From Nocardia coubleae NBRC 108252 (GTDB lineage: Bacteria > Actinomycetota > Actinomycetes > Mycobacteriales > Mycobacteriaceae), in contig NZ_BDBD01000011.1 of the NCBI RefSeq assembly GCF_001612805.1, positions 744,001-808,000 on the forward strand: DNA of 64,000 bases, read 5' to 3'. Both the position numbers and the translations under genes were made by a program. Positions 8,884 to 17,645 of this stretch are shown one piece after another; the first letter of the stretch is position 1, and the number at the start of each line of letters is the position of its first letter. The notes under the pieces were generated by a model that saw only the letters and a list, made by a program, of their open reading frames with translations, did not search any database and was not told where the DNA came from.

Positions 8884-9482
8884 CGAACTGCCGCTTCCTG
8901 CCTCTGAAATAGGTACTCGGCCAACGTGATCAGCGCACGCAGACCGTGATCGCGGCGTCGCGCGTCGACCGCGATCACCGGGGTGTCGGGGGTGAGGTCG
9001 AGCGCCTCACGCACCTCGTCGAGGGGGTAGCGGCGGAAACCCTCGAACTCGTTGACCGCCACCGCGTAGGGGACGCCGCGTTGTTCGAGGGCCGAGAGCA
9101 CGTCGTCGGCCTTCTCGATGCGCCGGGTGTCGACCAGGACGAGGGCGCCGAGCGCACCGCGAGCCAGCTCCTCCCACAGCGGCGCGAACCGCTCCTGACC
9201 CGGCGTACCGAAGAGGTAGAGCGCCAGTTGCGGATTGAGGGTGAGCCTGCCGAAGTCGAGGGCGACGGTGGTCTGCACCTTGCTGCCGAGCCCGGCCAGA
9301 TCGTCGACACCGATACTCGCCTCGGTGATCGTCTCCTCGGTGCGCAGCGGCCGGATCTCGGACACGCCGCACACGAACGTCGTCTTGCCGACGCCGAAAT
9401 TGCCGGCGACCAGGATCTTCACCGATCTGGTCACCGTTTCGGCGACGTAGTCGACCTCAGCCTGCGAGGACACGGAGACCAT
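8880..9482 (-). CDS. cvnD: Conservon Ras-like GTPase (CvnD type)
   Basis: This 200-residue MglA/Ras-like small GTPase has its P-loop GNFGVGKTT at 27-35, the switch-II motif FGTPGQE at 91-97, and VNEFEG at ~143 where Ras has NKxD, a substitution usual in conservon GTPases. In the family it works with a roadblock protein and a kinase-like protein at the membrane, in a system likened to eukaryotic G-protein signalling. Its ATG at 9482 lies 26 bases inside the DUF742 gene, and its stop overlaps the P450 start. There is no equivalent gene in the second conservon at 60.5-63.6 kb. Confidence 0.92.
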   Translation of the reverse strand: MVSVSSQAEVDYVAETVTRSVKILVAGNFGVGKTTFVCGVSEIRPLRTEETITEASIGVDDLAGLGSKVQTTVALDFGRLTLNPQLALYLFGTPGQERFAPLWEELARGALGALVLVDTRRIEKADDVLSALEQRGVPYAVAVNEFEGFRRYPLDEVREALDLTPDTPVIAVDARRRDHGLRALITLAEYLFQRQEAAVR

Positions 9483-9807
9483 GGAGCACCTCCTTGATCA
9501 ACGCCAGCTCCGGCTTCACCTCGGCCGGGGTGGGGCAGTGTAGGTGTCCGCTGTCGAGCAGGTCGGACACGATGATCTTCACCACCGAGGCGGGCAGGTC
9601 GAGATACGCCGAGAGTTCGGCGATCGACAGCGCGCCACGGCGGCTGGTGAGCGCGAGTACCCGGCGCTCGTCGGGTCGGTGATCGGCGCGCGGGTCGGCG
9701 ACGGCGCGGACGAGGGTCACCAGATCGAGTTCGTGCGCGGCCCTTGTCCGGCCGCCGGTGCGCACATAGGACCTGACCAGGTCGGGGTCACGCCTGCCTC
9801 GGCTCAT
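9457..9807 (-). CDS. cvnC: Conservon DUF742 protein (CvnC type)
   Basis: The 116-residue protein starts at ATG 9807, one base inside the preceding stop (TAATG overlap). The N-terminal half is Arg-rich (SRGRRDPDLVRSYVRTGGR). The C-terminal half has the DUF742 pattern of a winged-helix-like domain (LSIAELSAYLDLPASVVKIIVSDLLDSG). In conservons this small protein is always between the roadblock protein and the GTPase; its biochemical role is not settled, though a DNA- or protein-binding function is suggested by the fold. It is missing from the second conservon in this window. Confidence 0.9.
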   Translation of the reverse strand: MSRGRRDPDLVRSYVRTGGRTRAAHELDLVTLVRAVADPRADHRPDERRVLALTSRRGALSIAELSAYLDLPASVVKIIVSDLLDSGHLHCPTPAEVKPELALIKEVLHGLRVLAG

Positions 9808-10217
9808 TACCTGACACCGTGCCGTGGCGCCGCACCGATCTCGTGGCCGACCCGCGCGGCCAGTTCGTTCATCCGGTGCGCCACCAGCGCCACGTCGACA
9901 TCGGCGGTGGTCGCGACACCGAGCAGCGCGCCGACACCGGCGGCGGTGATCATGATCATGCCCTCGTCGTATTCGGTCATGTTCTGGCGCACCGTGTTCG
10001 CCGGTGACCCGCAGAACTCGCCTAGGGCCTTGCCGAGCGAACGTAGACCGGATGCGGCCGCCGCGAACCGTTCGGCGTCGTCCTTGGCGACGCCGTGGGA
10101 GTGCGCGATGCGAAGGCCGTCGTCGGATAGCAGCACGGCGAATCGGACGCCGGGGATCTCGAGATCCTCGAGCAGCCATGCCAAACGGTTGGTGCTATCG
10201 GCTACCGGTGTGCTCAT
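9807..10217 (-). CDS. cvnB: Conservon roadblock/LC7 protein (CvnB type)
   Basis: The 136-residue roadblock/LC7 domain protein carries the family core FAVLLSDDGLRIAHS followed by ERFAAAASGLRSLGKALGEF and NMTEYDEGMIMIT. In the family it binds the Ras-like GTPase and may act as its GTPase-activating partner. ATG 10217 is chosen over an upstream in-frame start because GGAAGGAAC lies just before it. The start sits 23 bases inside the kinase-like gene. It is very similar to the roadblock protein at 61899. Confidence 0.92.
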   Translation of the reverse strand: MSTPVADSTNRLAWLLEDLEIPGVRFAVLLSDDGLRIAHSHGVAKDDAERFAAAASGLRSLGKALGEFCGSPANTVRQNMTEYDEGMIMITAAGVGALLGVATTADVDVALVAHRMNELAARVGHEIGAAPRHGVR

Positions 10218-11583
10218 CGGCTGTTCCTTCCGTGGATCGCTCGGCCGCAGCGGCACGACCGCTGCGGGAACCGCTGTGCCAGGCAGCGGCGAGGTCGGGG
10301 CGAGCCTGCCCCACTTCCGTGGTCACCCCCGCCGAATCCGGGGCGACCGGGCGGCGGCGCCGTTTGGGCAGCCCACCGCTGGTGATTTCGTGCACGGCCG
10401 CGCGTGGGCCGTCGGTCTCGACAGGGTCGGGCACGGGCACCGGGATGTGCGCGGGCGCGGCCAGTTCGGGTTCGGGGATTCTCGGCGCCTCTCCGCTCAC
10501 CAGCAGCGCCGACGGCACATAGACCATCGCGCGCATGCCACCGTAGATATTGGGACCGTCGACATGCACGGAGAAGCCGTAGCGGCGTGCGAGTGCGGCG
10601 ATACCGGGGAAACCGACCTTGGGCGCGGGCCCGAGGTCGTGGATGTCGACCGAGCGCTCACCGCTGAGCACCAGACGCGCGTCCTCGAGCTGCTCGGGGC
10701 TCATCCGCATGCCCGCGTCGTCGACGATGATCGTGACGCCGTGATGGCCTTCCTGGAACCCGACCTCGACGAACGAGGACGGCGGCGAGTACCGCAGCGC
10801 GTTGTCGAGCAGGGTGGCCAGGGTGTGCACGAGCGGCTCGACGGCGCGGCTGATGACGATGCGTTCCGATTGGGCCGAATGGACCCGGAGGAACTCACGC
10901 ACGCGTCCGGTTGCGCCGCCCGCGACGTCGGTGAGCGACTGCTGCGGCCAGCGCCTGCCGGGCAGGCCACCGGAGACGATCACGTAGGACTGTGCCTGCC
11001 GGATCATCTGCTGCACGGTGTGGTCGATGCGGGTGAGCGTCTCGTAGACGGCATCGTCGCGGTGCTCGCGCAGCGCGGTACTCACCACCTGGCCGAGGTC
11101 GGTGCCGAGGCTCACCACCGAGGTGCCGAACGAGCGCACCGCCGCACTGGTCGCCGCGCGGGACGACGCCTGCAGTTCGGCGCGGGTCTCCTCGCGGGCG
11201 GCCTGGATCTCGGCGACGCGGCGTTGCTCGCCGTAGCGCTCGACCATCGCCCGTGTCTCCTCGGCGACGACGCGCAGGTCGTCGGCGTGGCCGGTCGCGA
11301 TCGCCTGCAGCGACTCGCCGAGGGGCGCGTCACGTAATTCGGCGGGCAATTCCACCGCGACCGAGGGAATGTCGTGTCGCCGTACGGCGTCGGTGATGGC
11401 GGGCAGGGTGATCTGGGCGAGGTGATGTACCGCCGCCTCACACAGTTCACGCTCCCGCTTGGCGGTGTCGGCGCGCGCGCGTTGTTTGCGCTCGTTGTGC
11501 ATGGCGAGCACAGCCACAGCGATGGCCGCGAGGACCACCAGGGCTCCGATGATGAGCGACAGCACCGCGATTCCGGAGTTCAT
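10195..11583 (-). CDS. cvnA: Conservon kinase-like membrane protein (CvnA type)
   Basis: The 462-residue protein has one N-terminal transmembrane helix (~4-28) and then a cytoplasmic coiled-coil-like region rich in Ala, Glu and Arg. A GHKL/HATPase domain follows, with the N box LLDNALRYSPP, the G1 box DDAGMRM and a GFPGIAALARRYG stretch. The tail is Pro-rich, low-complexity and basic. No clear histidine H-box is visible, as in other conservon sensors, so phosphorylation is unproven. ATG 11583 is preferred because the transmembrane helix follows at once. It is the first gene of a five-gene, fully overlapping operon. The sequence from ISRAVEPLVHT onward is nearly repeated in the gene at 60505. 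Confidence 0.9.
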   Translation of the reverse strand: MNSGIAVLSLIIGALVVLAAIAVAVLAMHNERKQRARADTAKRERELCEAAVHHLAQITLPAITDAVRRHDIPSVAVELPAELRDAPLGESLQAIATGHADDLRVVAEETRAMVERYGEQRRVAEIQAAREETRAELQASSRAATSAAVRSFGTSVVSLGTDLGQVVSTALREHRDDAVYETLTRIDHTVQQMIRQAQSYVIVSGGLPGRRWPQQSLTDVAGGATGRVREFLRVHSAQSERIVISRAVEPLVHTLATLLDNALRYSPPSSFVEVGFQEGHHGVTIIVDDAGMRMSPEQLEDARLVLSGERSVDIHDLGPAPKVGFPGIAALARRYGFSVHVDGPNIYGGMRAMVYVPSALLVSGEAPRIPEPELAAPAHIPVPVPDPVETDGPRAAVHEITSGGLPKRRRRPVAPDSAGVTTEVGQARPDLAAAWHSGSRSGRAAAAERSTEGTADEHTGSR

Positions 11584-11834
11584 CTGATCTTTCGTCGTCG
11601 TTCCACCCGGGCAGCCGCCCTCGAGGGAACCATCCCGGATACCCGAAAGACAGTCCCCGCTTCCAGCGACCCGCACACAGTAGCAGCACTGTGACCGATT
11701 CGAGATGGAACCTGCTGTCAGGCATGGGAATTGCCGCTGATATTACCCAATATCCGCAGGCACGGGGTTGTCGAAACACACGATGGTCCAGATGCGGTCG
11801 TCGCGGAACCGGGAGTACCGGATACTATCCCGCC

Positions 11835-12266
11835 GTGGCCAAACTGAAGCTCACCATCGACGTCCCCCTCGCCCCGGACAAGGCGTGGGACCACGCCTCC
11901 GACCTGGAGCACCTCGGCGACTGGCTGGCGATCCACGAGGCCTGGCGCGGCACCGTCCCCGAAGAACTCACCGAGGGGACCGTGCTGGTCGGTGTGGCGC
12001 GGGTGAAGGGGTTTCGCAACAAGGTCACCTGGACGGTGCGCACCGCCCAGCCGCCGCACAAGCTGAAGTTGACCGGCGCGGGCATCGGCGGCACCAAGTT
12101 CGGCATCGATCTCGCCGTGCAGCCCAAGGGCGACGGTTCGGCGGTCGACCTGACCGTCGAACTCGGCGGCGCGCCGCTGTTCGGCCCGATCGGCTCGACC
12201 GTGGCCAAGGCGCTGCGCGGCGATTTCGAACGGTCGCTGGCGAAGTTCGTCGAACTCTACGGCTGA
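11835..12266 (+). CDS. SRPBCC-family protein, homologue of M. tuberculosis Rv0910
   Basis: The 143-residue product begins VAKLKLTIDVPLAPDKAWDHASDLEHLGDWL and ends with GPIGSTVAKALRGDF. Both ends recall Rv0910 (about 144 residues), an SRPBCC protein annotated as the toxin of the Rv0909/Rv0910 pair. The partner antitoxin Rv0909 (a small gene directly before Rv0910) is not present here: the 251 bases upstream hold no small frame with that look. This copy may therefore act alone as a hydrophobic-ligand carrier, and the toxin role is doubtful. The GTG start is set by homology. Its end overlaps the convergent DapA-like gene by 10 bases. Confidence 0.75.
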   Translation: MAKLKLTIDVPLAPDKAWDHASDLEHLGDWLAIHEAWRGTVPEELTEGTVLVGVARVKGFRNKVTWTVRTAQPPHKLKLTGAGIGGTKFGIDLAVQPKGDGSAVDLTVELGGAPLFGPIGSTVAKALRGDFERSLAKFVELYG

Positions 12267-13138
12267 GTTCCGGCCGCCGACAGCGCCGCCGCGACCGATT
12301 CGGCCGAGGCGGGCAGCAACGGCAGACGCACCGCCGCGCTGGGGATTTCGCCCCGTGCGGCGAGCACACCCTTGATGACCGTGGGGTTCGGTTCGGCGAA
12401 CAGGGCGGCACCGAGGGCATCGAGACGGTTACCCGCCGCGCGGCCACGAGCGAGATCACCTGTCCCCCAGGCTCGCACGAGTTCGGCGTACCCGGCGGGC
12501 GCGACATTGGCCGCGGCGAGGATCGCGCCGTCGGCGCCGAGTGCCAGCAGCGGCGAGGCGAAACGGTCGTCGCCCGCCAGCACGGTGGTCCGGTCCCCCA
12601 CGGTCGCCATCAGTTCCACGGTGGCATCGGTGATGCCACCGACAGAGTGCTTGAAGCCGGCGATGTTCGCGATGGTGGTGAGCCGGATCAGGGTGGCGGC
12701 GCCGAGCGGGCGCGCGGTCCGGTACGGCACGTCGTAGACGAGGATCGGCGCCGGGCTCGCGGCCGCGAGTGCGGTGAAGTGCGCGATCACACCCTCCTCG
12801 CTCGGCCGGACGTAGTAGGGCACCACCGCCAGCACCGCGGCCGCCGACGGCGGCACGGCAGCCACCGCGGCGGCGGCCTCGGCGGTGGCGTTGCCGCCCG
12901 CGCACACGATCAGCGGCGCGTCCCGTTCGGCACACACCGTGGCGCAGATGTCGAGCACCTCGGCGCGTTCGGCGGGCGTCAACGCAGTCGGTTCGGCGGT
13001 CGTGCCGAGTGCGACGAGCCCGGTGGCGCCCGCGTCGAGGACCGTGTGGGCGTGTGCGCGGAGTGCGTCGGGAGCGAGGGCGCCGTCGGCGGTGAAGGGT
13101 GTGACCAGGGGGACGAACAGGCCGTGCAGCGATGTCAT
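12257..13138 (-). CDS. DapA-family lyase/synthase (dihydrodipicolinate synthase-like)
   Basis: The 293-residue TIM-barrel enzyme of the N-acetylneuraminate lyase superfamily has the carboxylate-binding loop GTTAEP (45-50), the catalytic tyrosine Y135 in VYDVPYR and the Schiff-base lysine K163 in GFKHS. It is cytoplasmic and should catalyse an aldol-type condensation or cleavage with pyruvate or a related keto acid. Ala-rich, low-complexity stretches (TAEAAAAVAAV) and linkage to a LysR regulator rather than lysine genes suggest a catabolic or specialised lyase, or a second DapA. ATG 13138 is preferred because the fold begins there. It is divergent from the LysR gene. Confidence 0.85.
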   Translation of the reverse strand: MTSLHGLFVPLVTPFTADGALAPDALRAHAHTVLDAGATGLVALGTTAEPTALTPAERAEVLDICATVCAERDAPLIVCAGGNATAEAAAAVAAVPPSAAAVLAVVPYYVRPSEEGVIAHFTALAAASPAPILVYDVPYRTARPLGAATLIRLTTIANIAGFKHSVGGITDATVELMATVGDRTTVLAGDDRFASPLLALGADGAILAAANVAPAGYAELVRAWGTGDLARGRAAGNRLDALGAALFAEPNPTVIKGVLAARGEIPSAAVRLPLLPASAESVAAALSAAGTQP

Positions 13139-13171
13139 GACTCCATCGTCGAACCCCGCGACCGTAAGGTC

Positions 13172-13208
13172 CAGTTCACGTTCATGAGGTAGAACGTAAG
13201 CTGAACTG
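13172..13208. promoter_or_regulatory. Inverted-repeat operator between dapA-like gene and LysR gene
   Basis: In the 70-base gap between the two divergent starts, CAGTTCA (13172-13178) pairs with TGAACTG (13202-13208), and inside it CGTTC (13179-13183) faces GAACG (13192-13196). The outer arm ends at the base before the LysR start codon. This suits autoregulation by the LysR protein and control of the lyase gene. Confidence 0.5.
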
Positions 13209-14111
13209 ATGCTCGATGTCCGCAAACTCCGCCTGCTGCGCGAACTCGCTCACCGCGGGACCATCGCGGCGGTCGCCGAGGCCCTCAGCTACACGCCGTC
13301 GGCGGTGTCCCAGCAGCTCAGCGCGCTCGAGAAGGACGCGGGCGTGGCACTGCTCGAGCGATCGGGCCGCCGGGTGACGCTCACCCCCGCCGCCCATCTG
13401 CTGGTCGGCCACACCGAGACCGTGCTCGCCGCCCTCGAACGCGCGGATGCTGAATTGGCCGGTGCGCGAACCGCATTGGTCGGCACACTGCGCATCGGCG
13501 CGTTCCCCACCGCCGCTCGCACCCTGCTCTCCCCCGCCCTGGTCAGCCTGAGCACCGAACACCCGCGCCTGGAACTCACCGTCACCGAGATCGATCCGGC
13601 CGACGTACCCGACGCCCTGCGGGCAGGCACCCTCGATATCGCGCTCACCCACGACTACGACCTGGTGCCCGCCGACACCGACCGGGCGTTGCACACCGAA
13701 CCACTGCACACCGAAACGGTCTTTCTCGCCACTCGCGATCCGGCTCCCGCCGACGATCCGTTGCGCGCCCACCGCGACTCACCCTGGATCGCGGGCACCC
13801 CCGGCACGCTGTGCCACACGATGACCATTCGCGCCTGTCAGGCAACGGGTTTCACACCGCGCGTGCGTCATCACGCCGACGACTTCGACACGGTGCTCGC
13901 CCTGGTGGCCGCCGGCGCGGGCGCCGCGATCATCCCAGGCCTGGCGTTGTACGCACCGCCGGAACGGCTCGCGCTCACCGCGTTGCCGATTCGCCGCCGC
14001 ACCCGTCTCGCCTACCGCAACGGCACCGGCGAGCATCCGGCCGTGCGCGCGGCACGCAGTGCCCTCCACCATGCGGCCGCCGCCGGCCGAGCTCCGGCGG
14101 GCGTCGCCTGA
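13209..14111 (+). CDS. LysR-family transcriptional regulator
   Basis: The 300-residue regulator has the canonical N-terminal winged helix (LRLLRELAHRGTIAAVAEALSY then TPSAVSQQLSALEKD), followed by a type-2 periplasmic-binding fold for the effector (GTLRIGAFPTA, LDIALTHDYDL, AGAGAAIIPG). LysR proteins bind as tetramers next to their own gene and the divergent target gene, here the DapA-like lyase; the 70-base gap holds a matching inverted repeat. The stop codon abuts the stop of the convergent GntR gene with no gap. Confidence 0.9.
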   Translation: MLDVRKLRLLRELAHRGTIAAVAEALSYTPSAVSQQLSALEKDAGVALLERSGRRVTLTPAAHLLVGHTETVLAALERADAELAGARTALVGTLRIGAFPTAARTLLSPALVSLSTEHPRLELTVTEIDPADVPDALRAGTLDIALTHDYDLVPADTDRALHTEPLHTETVFLATRDPAPADDPLRAHRDSPWIAGTPGTLCHTMTIRACQATGFTPRVRHHADDFDTVLALVAAGAGAAIIPGLALYAPPERLALTALPIRRRTRLAYRNGTGEHPAVRAARSALHHAAAAGRAPAGVA

Positions 14112-14834
14112 TCACGCCGATCTGTCGCGGTTCGTGGTGCGCTGACGCGTGCGGGTGGCACTGACCGGGTCGATGACGGGCGTCGCCCACTGCTCGGCAA
14201 GAGCCAGGCTGGGTTCGCGGCCGGAGGCGACATGGCGGTAGGCGATGTCGGCCGCGGCCTGCGGGTCGCCTGCCGCGATCGCGGCGTAGAGCGCCTCGTG
14301 TTCCTCGCATTGGGTGCCGGGGTCGCGTTCCTTGGTGAGGTGGAACAGCCAGCGCACGCGAGATCCCAAGGGCCGCAACAGCGATTGCAGCAGCGGGTTG
14401 CCGGAGATCTCCACGATGAGCGCGTGGAATCCGGCATTGGCAGCCGCGATGGCGGCCTGCTCGCCGCGTTCGGTGGCCCGTCGGGCGGCGGTGAGCTGGG
14501 CGCGCAGCGCGGTGAGGTCGGCGGGTTCGGCGCGTTCGGCGGCCAGCCGGGCGGCCAGCACCTCGAGACTCTCGCGCACGTCGAACAGGTCGCGCACATC
14601 GGCGACCGTGAACGGGGCGACGATCGCGCCCTGCCGGGGCACGATCACCACCAGCCCTTCGCGTTCGAGCAGGTGCAGCGCTTCGCGCAGCGGAATGCGG
14701 GAGATGTCGAGTTCGGTGGCGAGATCGCGTTCCACCAACCGCTGCCCCGGACTCAACCGCAGATCGATGATCCGATCCCGCAGTTCCTCGTACGCCTGAT
14801 CTCGCAGCGACTTCTTGACCGGTCCCGCCACCAC
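14112..14834 (-). CDS. GntR-family (FadR subgroup) regulator
   Basis: The 240-residue protein has a winged-helix domain (AYEELRDRIIDLRLSPGQRLVERDLATEL then SRIPLREALHLLEREGLV) and an all-helical FCD effector domain (DVRDLFDVRESLEVLAARLAA, and a metal-ligand-like HEALYAAIAAGD). GTG 14834 is chosen because GGAAGG precedes it with 5-base spacing; the frame stays open to 14942. It is divergent from the BMP/ABC operon, and a 24-base palindrome stands between, so it is likely the repressor of that operon, with the imported compound or a breakdown product as inducer. Confidence 0.88.
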   Translation of the reverse strand: MVAGPVKKSLRDQAYEELRDRIIDLRLSPGQRLVERDLATELDISRIPLREALHLLEREGLVVIVPRQGAIVAPFTVADVRDLFDVRESLEVLAARLAAERAEPADLTALRAQLTAARRATERGEQAAIAAANAGFHALIVEISGNPLLQSLLRPLGSRVRWLFHLTKERDPGTQCEEHEALYAAIAAGDPQAAADIAYRHVASGREPSLALAEQWATPVIDPVSATRTRQRTTNRDRSA

Positions 14835-14939
14835 ACCATCCTTCCGCCCCGCTTCCGACTCCACGGTAGCCCCGCGCGCACCCTGCGACCGATTCTTACT
14901 TTTCGGTAATCCGGCCGTCATTCGCGGACCGCACGCTGA

Positions 14940-14963
14940 CACTTAACGGTATACCGCTAAGTG
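14940..14963. promoter_or_regulatory. GntR-type palindromic operator of the BMP/ABC operon
   Basis: A 24-base palindrome with 11 of 12 pairs matching is centred on CGGTATACCG (14947-14956), with outer arms CACTTA and TAAGTG. It lies 29 bases before the GTG of the lipoprotein gene and ~105 bases before the GntR start. The GGT-N2-ACC core is like FadR-subgroup GntR sites. Confidence 0.65.
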
Positions 14964-14991
14964 GGCGGTTCGTTCGACCAAGGAGTACCTC

Positions 14992-15984
14992 GTGCACAAC
15001 TCCACCCGGCGCGCGATCGCCTTCGGCTCGGCCGCCCTCGCCGCCGCTGCCCTGTTGTCGGCCTGCGGTTCCGCCGACACCGCCGCGGCGGGCGGCAAGC
15101 TGAAGGTCGGCGTGTTCTTCCCCGGTTCGCTCTCCGACACCGGATTCATGCAGTCGGGGTATCTGGGCTACCAGCGCGTCGCCGAAGTCCTCGGCGACAA
15201 GGTCGAATTGAGCAAGGTCGAGCAGGTGGCGGCGGCCGACTATCAGCAGGCGCTCGTCCGTTTCGCCTCGACCAACGATCTGGTCATCGCGCTCGGCGGC
15301 CAGACCGATGCCGATGTGCGCAAGGTGGCCCCGCAGTTCCCGAGTGTGAAGTTCGTGGAGATCGGTGGGCCCGCCGACGCGAAGCCGATGGCCAACCTGG
15401 CCTACTACGACCCGCAGCAGGCCGAGGCCGAGTTTCTCAGTGGCGCGGTGGCCGCGACCGGATCCGAGACCGGCGCGGTGGCCTTCGTCGGGGGCGTCGA
15501 ACTGCCCGCGATCGTCAACGCCGCCAATGCTTTCGGTAACGGCGCGCGGTTCGCGAAGCTGGACGCCAGGGTGCTGACTCCGCAGTACGTCGGCGATTTC
15601 AACGACCCGGCCAAGGCCAAGCAGGCCGCGCTGGCCGACTACGGCGCGGGCGCGGGCACGCTCGGTCAGATCGTGAACCTGGGCAAGGCGGGTCTGGAGC
15701 AGGCGGCGGCCCAGTCCGGCGCCACCCTGGTCGGCGGTCCGATCCCCGGTGACTGCACCGATCCCGTATATCTCGGCTACGTGCACACCGATATCGGCGC
15801 CGAGGTCGAATACGCGGTGAAGGCGGCGCTCGACAACACGTGGAAGGCCGAGAACGTGCGCTTCGGGCTCACCTCGCCCAACGACGGCACCGATTTCGTG
15901 TTGTGTGACAAGGACGCCGCGGTCGCCGACGCGCTCGCCAAGGCGAAGACGGCCCTGTCCACCGGCGCGGTGAAGCCGTACTGA
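14992..15984 (+). CDS. BMP-family substrate-binding lipoprotein of an ABC importer
   Basis: The 330-residue lipoprotein has a signal peptide with lipobox LLSAC (acylated Cys25). The mature part is a BMP/PnrA-like type-1 periplasmic-binding fold: LKVGVFFPGSLSDTGF, VIALGGQTDADV, VKFVEIGG, GYVHTDIG. BMP proteins typically bind purine nucleosides, less often other small molecules; here the companion enzymes suggest a nitrogen-containing heterocycle or nucleoside. The protein is anchored on the outer face of the membrane. GTG 14992 is supported by AGGAG six bases upstream. It is the first gene of a six-gene operon with overlapping or closely spaced genes. Confidence 0.9.
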   Translation: MHNSTRRAIAFGSAALAAAALLSACGSADTAAAGGKLKVGVFFPGSLSDTGFMQSGYLGYQRVAEVLGDKVELSKVEQVAAADYQQALVRFASTNDLVIALGGQTDADVRKVAPQFPSVKFVEIGGPADAKPMANLAYYDPQQAEAEFLSGAVAATGSETGAVAFVGGVELPAIVNAANAFGNGARFAKLDARVLTPQYVGDFNDPAKAKQAALADYGAGAGTLGQIVNLGKAGLEQAAAQSGATLVGGPIPGDCTDPVYLGYVHTDIGAEVEYAVKAALDNTWKAENVRFGLTSPNDGTDFVLCDKDAAVADALAKAKTALSTGAVKPY

Positions 15985-17645
15985 TGGTGATGGGCACTCC
16001 CGCATTGACCCTGCACGGGGTCGGAAAGAGCTTCGGAGCGGTCCGGGCATTGCACGACGTGGACGTCACCGTCGAATCCGGCACCGTCCACTGCGTTCTC
16101 GGTGAGAACGGCGCGGGCAAGTCGACGCTGTGCAATCTCGTGTTCGGCGGCTACCCCGCCGATACCGGACGAATCGAACTGGGCGGTAAAGCCTTCCGGC
16201 CCGACTCGCCCGCCGCCGCGATGAGGGCGGGCGTCGCCATGGTGCATCAGCACTTCAGCCTGGTGACCACCATGACCGTCGCGGAGAATCTGCTGCTCAC
16301 TCAGCACGGGTTGCGGTTGCGCCGTGCGGATCTGACCAACCGTCTCGACGAGATCGCCCACCGTTATCGGCTGCGCATCGATCTCGACCAGCAGGTCGCG
16401 ACGATGCCGGTGGGCGCCCGGCAGAAGGTCGAGATCGTCAAGGCCCTGCTGCGCGATCCGGCGCTGATCCTGCTCGACGAACCGACGGGAGTGCTCGATC
16501 CGGCCGAGATCGACGCGTTGATCGACACCTGCCGTGCCATCGCCGCCGACGGCAAAGCGGTGGTGCTGGTGACGCACAAACTCGGCGAGGTGGCCAGGGT
16601 CGCCGATGCCGCGACGGTGCTGCGCCGCGGCACGGTCGCCGGCGGCGGTCCGCTGCCGGAGACCACGATTTCCGAGTTGCTCACCGCGATGGTCGGCCGC
16701 GAGGCCACCGATCTCGACCCGACCGTGGCGGCGACGATCGGCTTGGATCCGGGCGAGCCGGCCCAGATCCTCACCGCACCCGGTCCAGTCACCTCGGTCG
16801 CCACCGACCCCACCACGAGCCCGGCTGCGGGTGAGCACAGGACCACCGGTCGACGCCGCGGCGAAACCGTCATAACGCACGAATCGAACCAGCCCGCAGC
16901 GGTTCTCACCGTCGACAGGGTGACCGTCCACCGAGCCGACGGCAGTATCGCGCTCGACGAAGCGAGCCTGGCCGTGCGGCCGGGCGAGATCGTCGGAATC
17001 GCGGGCGTCGAGGGCAACGGACAGAGCGAGCTCGTCGCGGTGCTGGCCGGTGGTACCCCGGTGCGGGCGGGCACTGTCGCGCTCGCCGGAGCCGACATCA
17101 CCACAGCGAACCCCGCCACCCGAACATCGCTGGGTCTCGGCGTCGTCCCCGAAGATCGCCACCGCGACGGCATGGTCGCCGACATGACGCTGGCCGAGAA
17201 TCTCTTTCTCGGCAGCCTCGGCCGGTTCCGCCGCTTCGGCCTCCTGGACAAACAGGCCATGGGTCGCGCCGCGCAGGCCGAACTCGACCGCTTCGATGTA
17301 CGCGCGGCCGGTCCGTGGGTGCCGATGGGATCGCTGTCGGGCGGCAATCAGCAGAAGGTCGTGCTGGCGCGCGAACTGTCGTCGGCGAACCTGCGCTGCC
17401 TGGTCGCTGCCCAGCCGACGCGCGGATTGGACATCGGCGCAGTCGATTTCGTGCTTACGCAGCTGCGACAGGCGGCCGCGCGTGGCTGCGGCGTGCTGGT
17501 GGTATCGAGCGAGGTACCCGAACTGCTTGCCCTGTGCGACCGAATCTTCGTCGCCTATCGCGGGGAACTGGCCGGGCCGGTCGAAACCACCGATTCCGAT
17601 GCCGCACAACAGATCAGCGAATTGATGATGGGAGTCGCGGCATGA
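15984..17645 (+). CDS. ABC importer ATPase with two nucleotide-binding domains
   Basis: The 553-residue protein is built like RbsA/NupO-type ATPases. The first domain has Walker A GENGAGKST, a degenerate signature (MPVGARQKVEI) and Walker B LILLDEPTGVLDP. A Pro/Ala/Thr-rich linker of ~60 residues follows. The second domain has a degenerate Walker A (GVEGNGQSE), a perfect signature LSGGNQQKV and QPTRGLDIGA. Only the first Walker A looks catalytic, the usual asymmetry of this class. It powers the two permeases encoded next. The stop of the lipoprotein gene and this ATG overlap (TGATG). Confidence 0.92.
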   Translation: MVMGTPALTLHGVGKSFGAVRALHDVDVTVESGTVHCVLGENGAGKSTLCNLVFGGYPADTGRIELGGKAFRPDSPAAAMRAGVAMVHQHFSLVTTMTVAENLLLTQHGLRLRRADLTNRLDEIAHRYRLRIDLDQQVATMPVGARQKVEIVKALLRDPALILLDEPTGVLDPAEIDALIDTCRAIAADGKAVVLVTHKLGEVARVADAATVLRRGTVAGGGPLPETTISELLTAMVGREATDLDPTVAATIGLDPGEPAQILTAPGPVTSVATDPTTSPAAGEHRTTGRRRGETVITHESNQPAAVLTVDRVTVHRADGSIALDEASLAVRPGEIVGIAGVEGNGQSELVAVLAGGTPVRAGTVALAGADITTANPATRTSLGLGVVPEDRHRDGMVADMTLAENLFLGSLGRFRRFGLLDKQAMGRAAQAELDRFDVRAAGPWVPMGSLSGGNQQKVVLARELSSANLRCLVAAQPTRGLDIGAVDFVLTQLRQAAARGCGVLVVSSEVPELLALCDRIFVAYRGELAGPVETTDSDAAQQISELMMGVAA

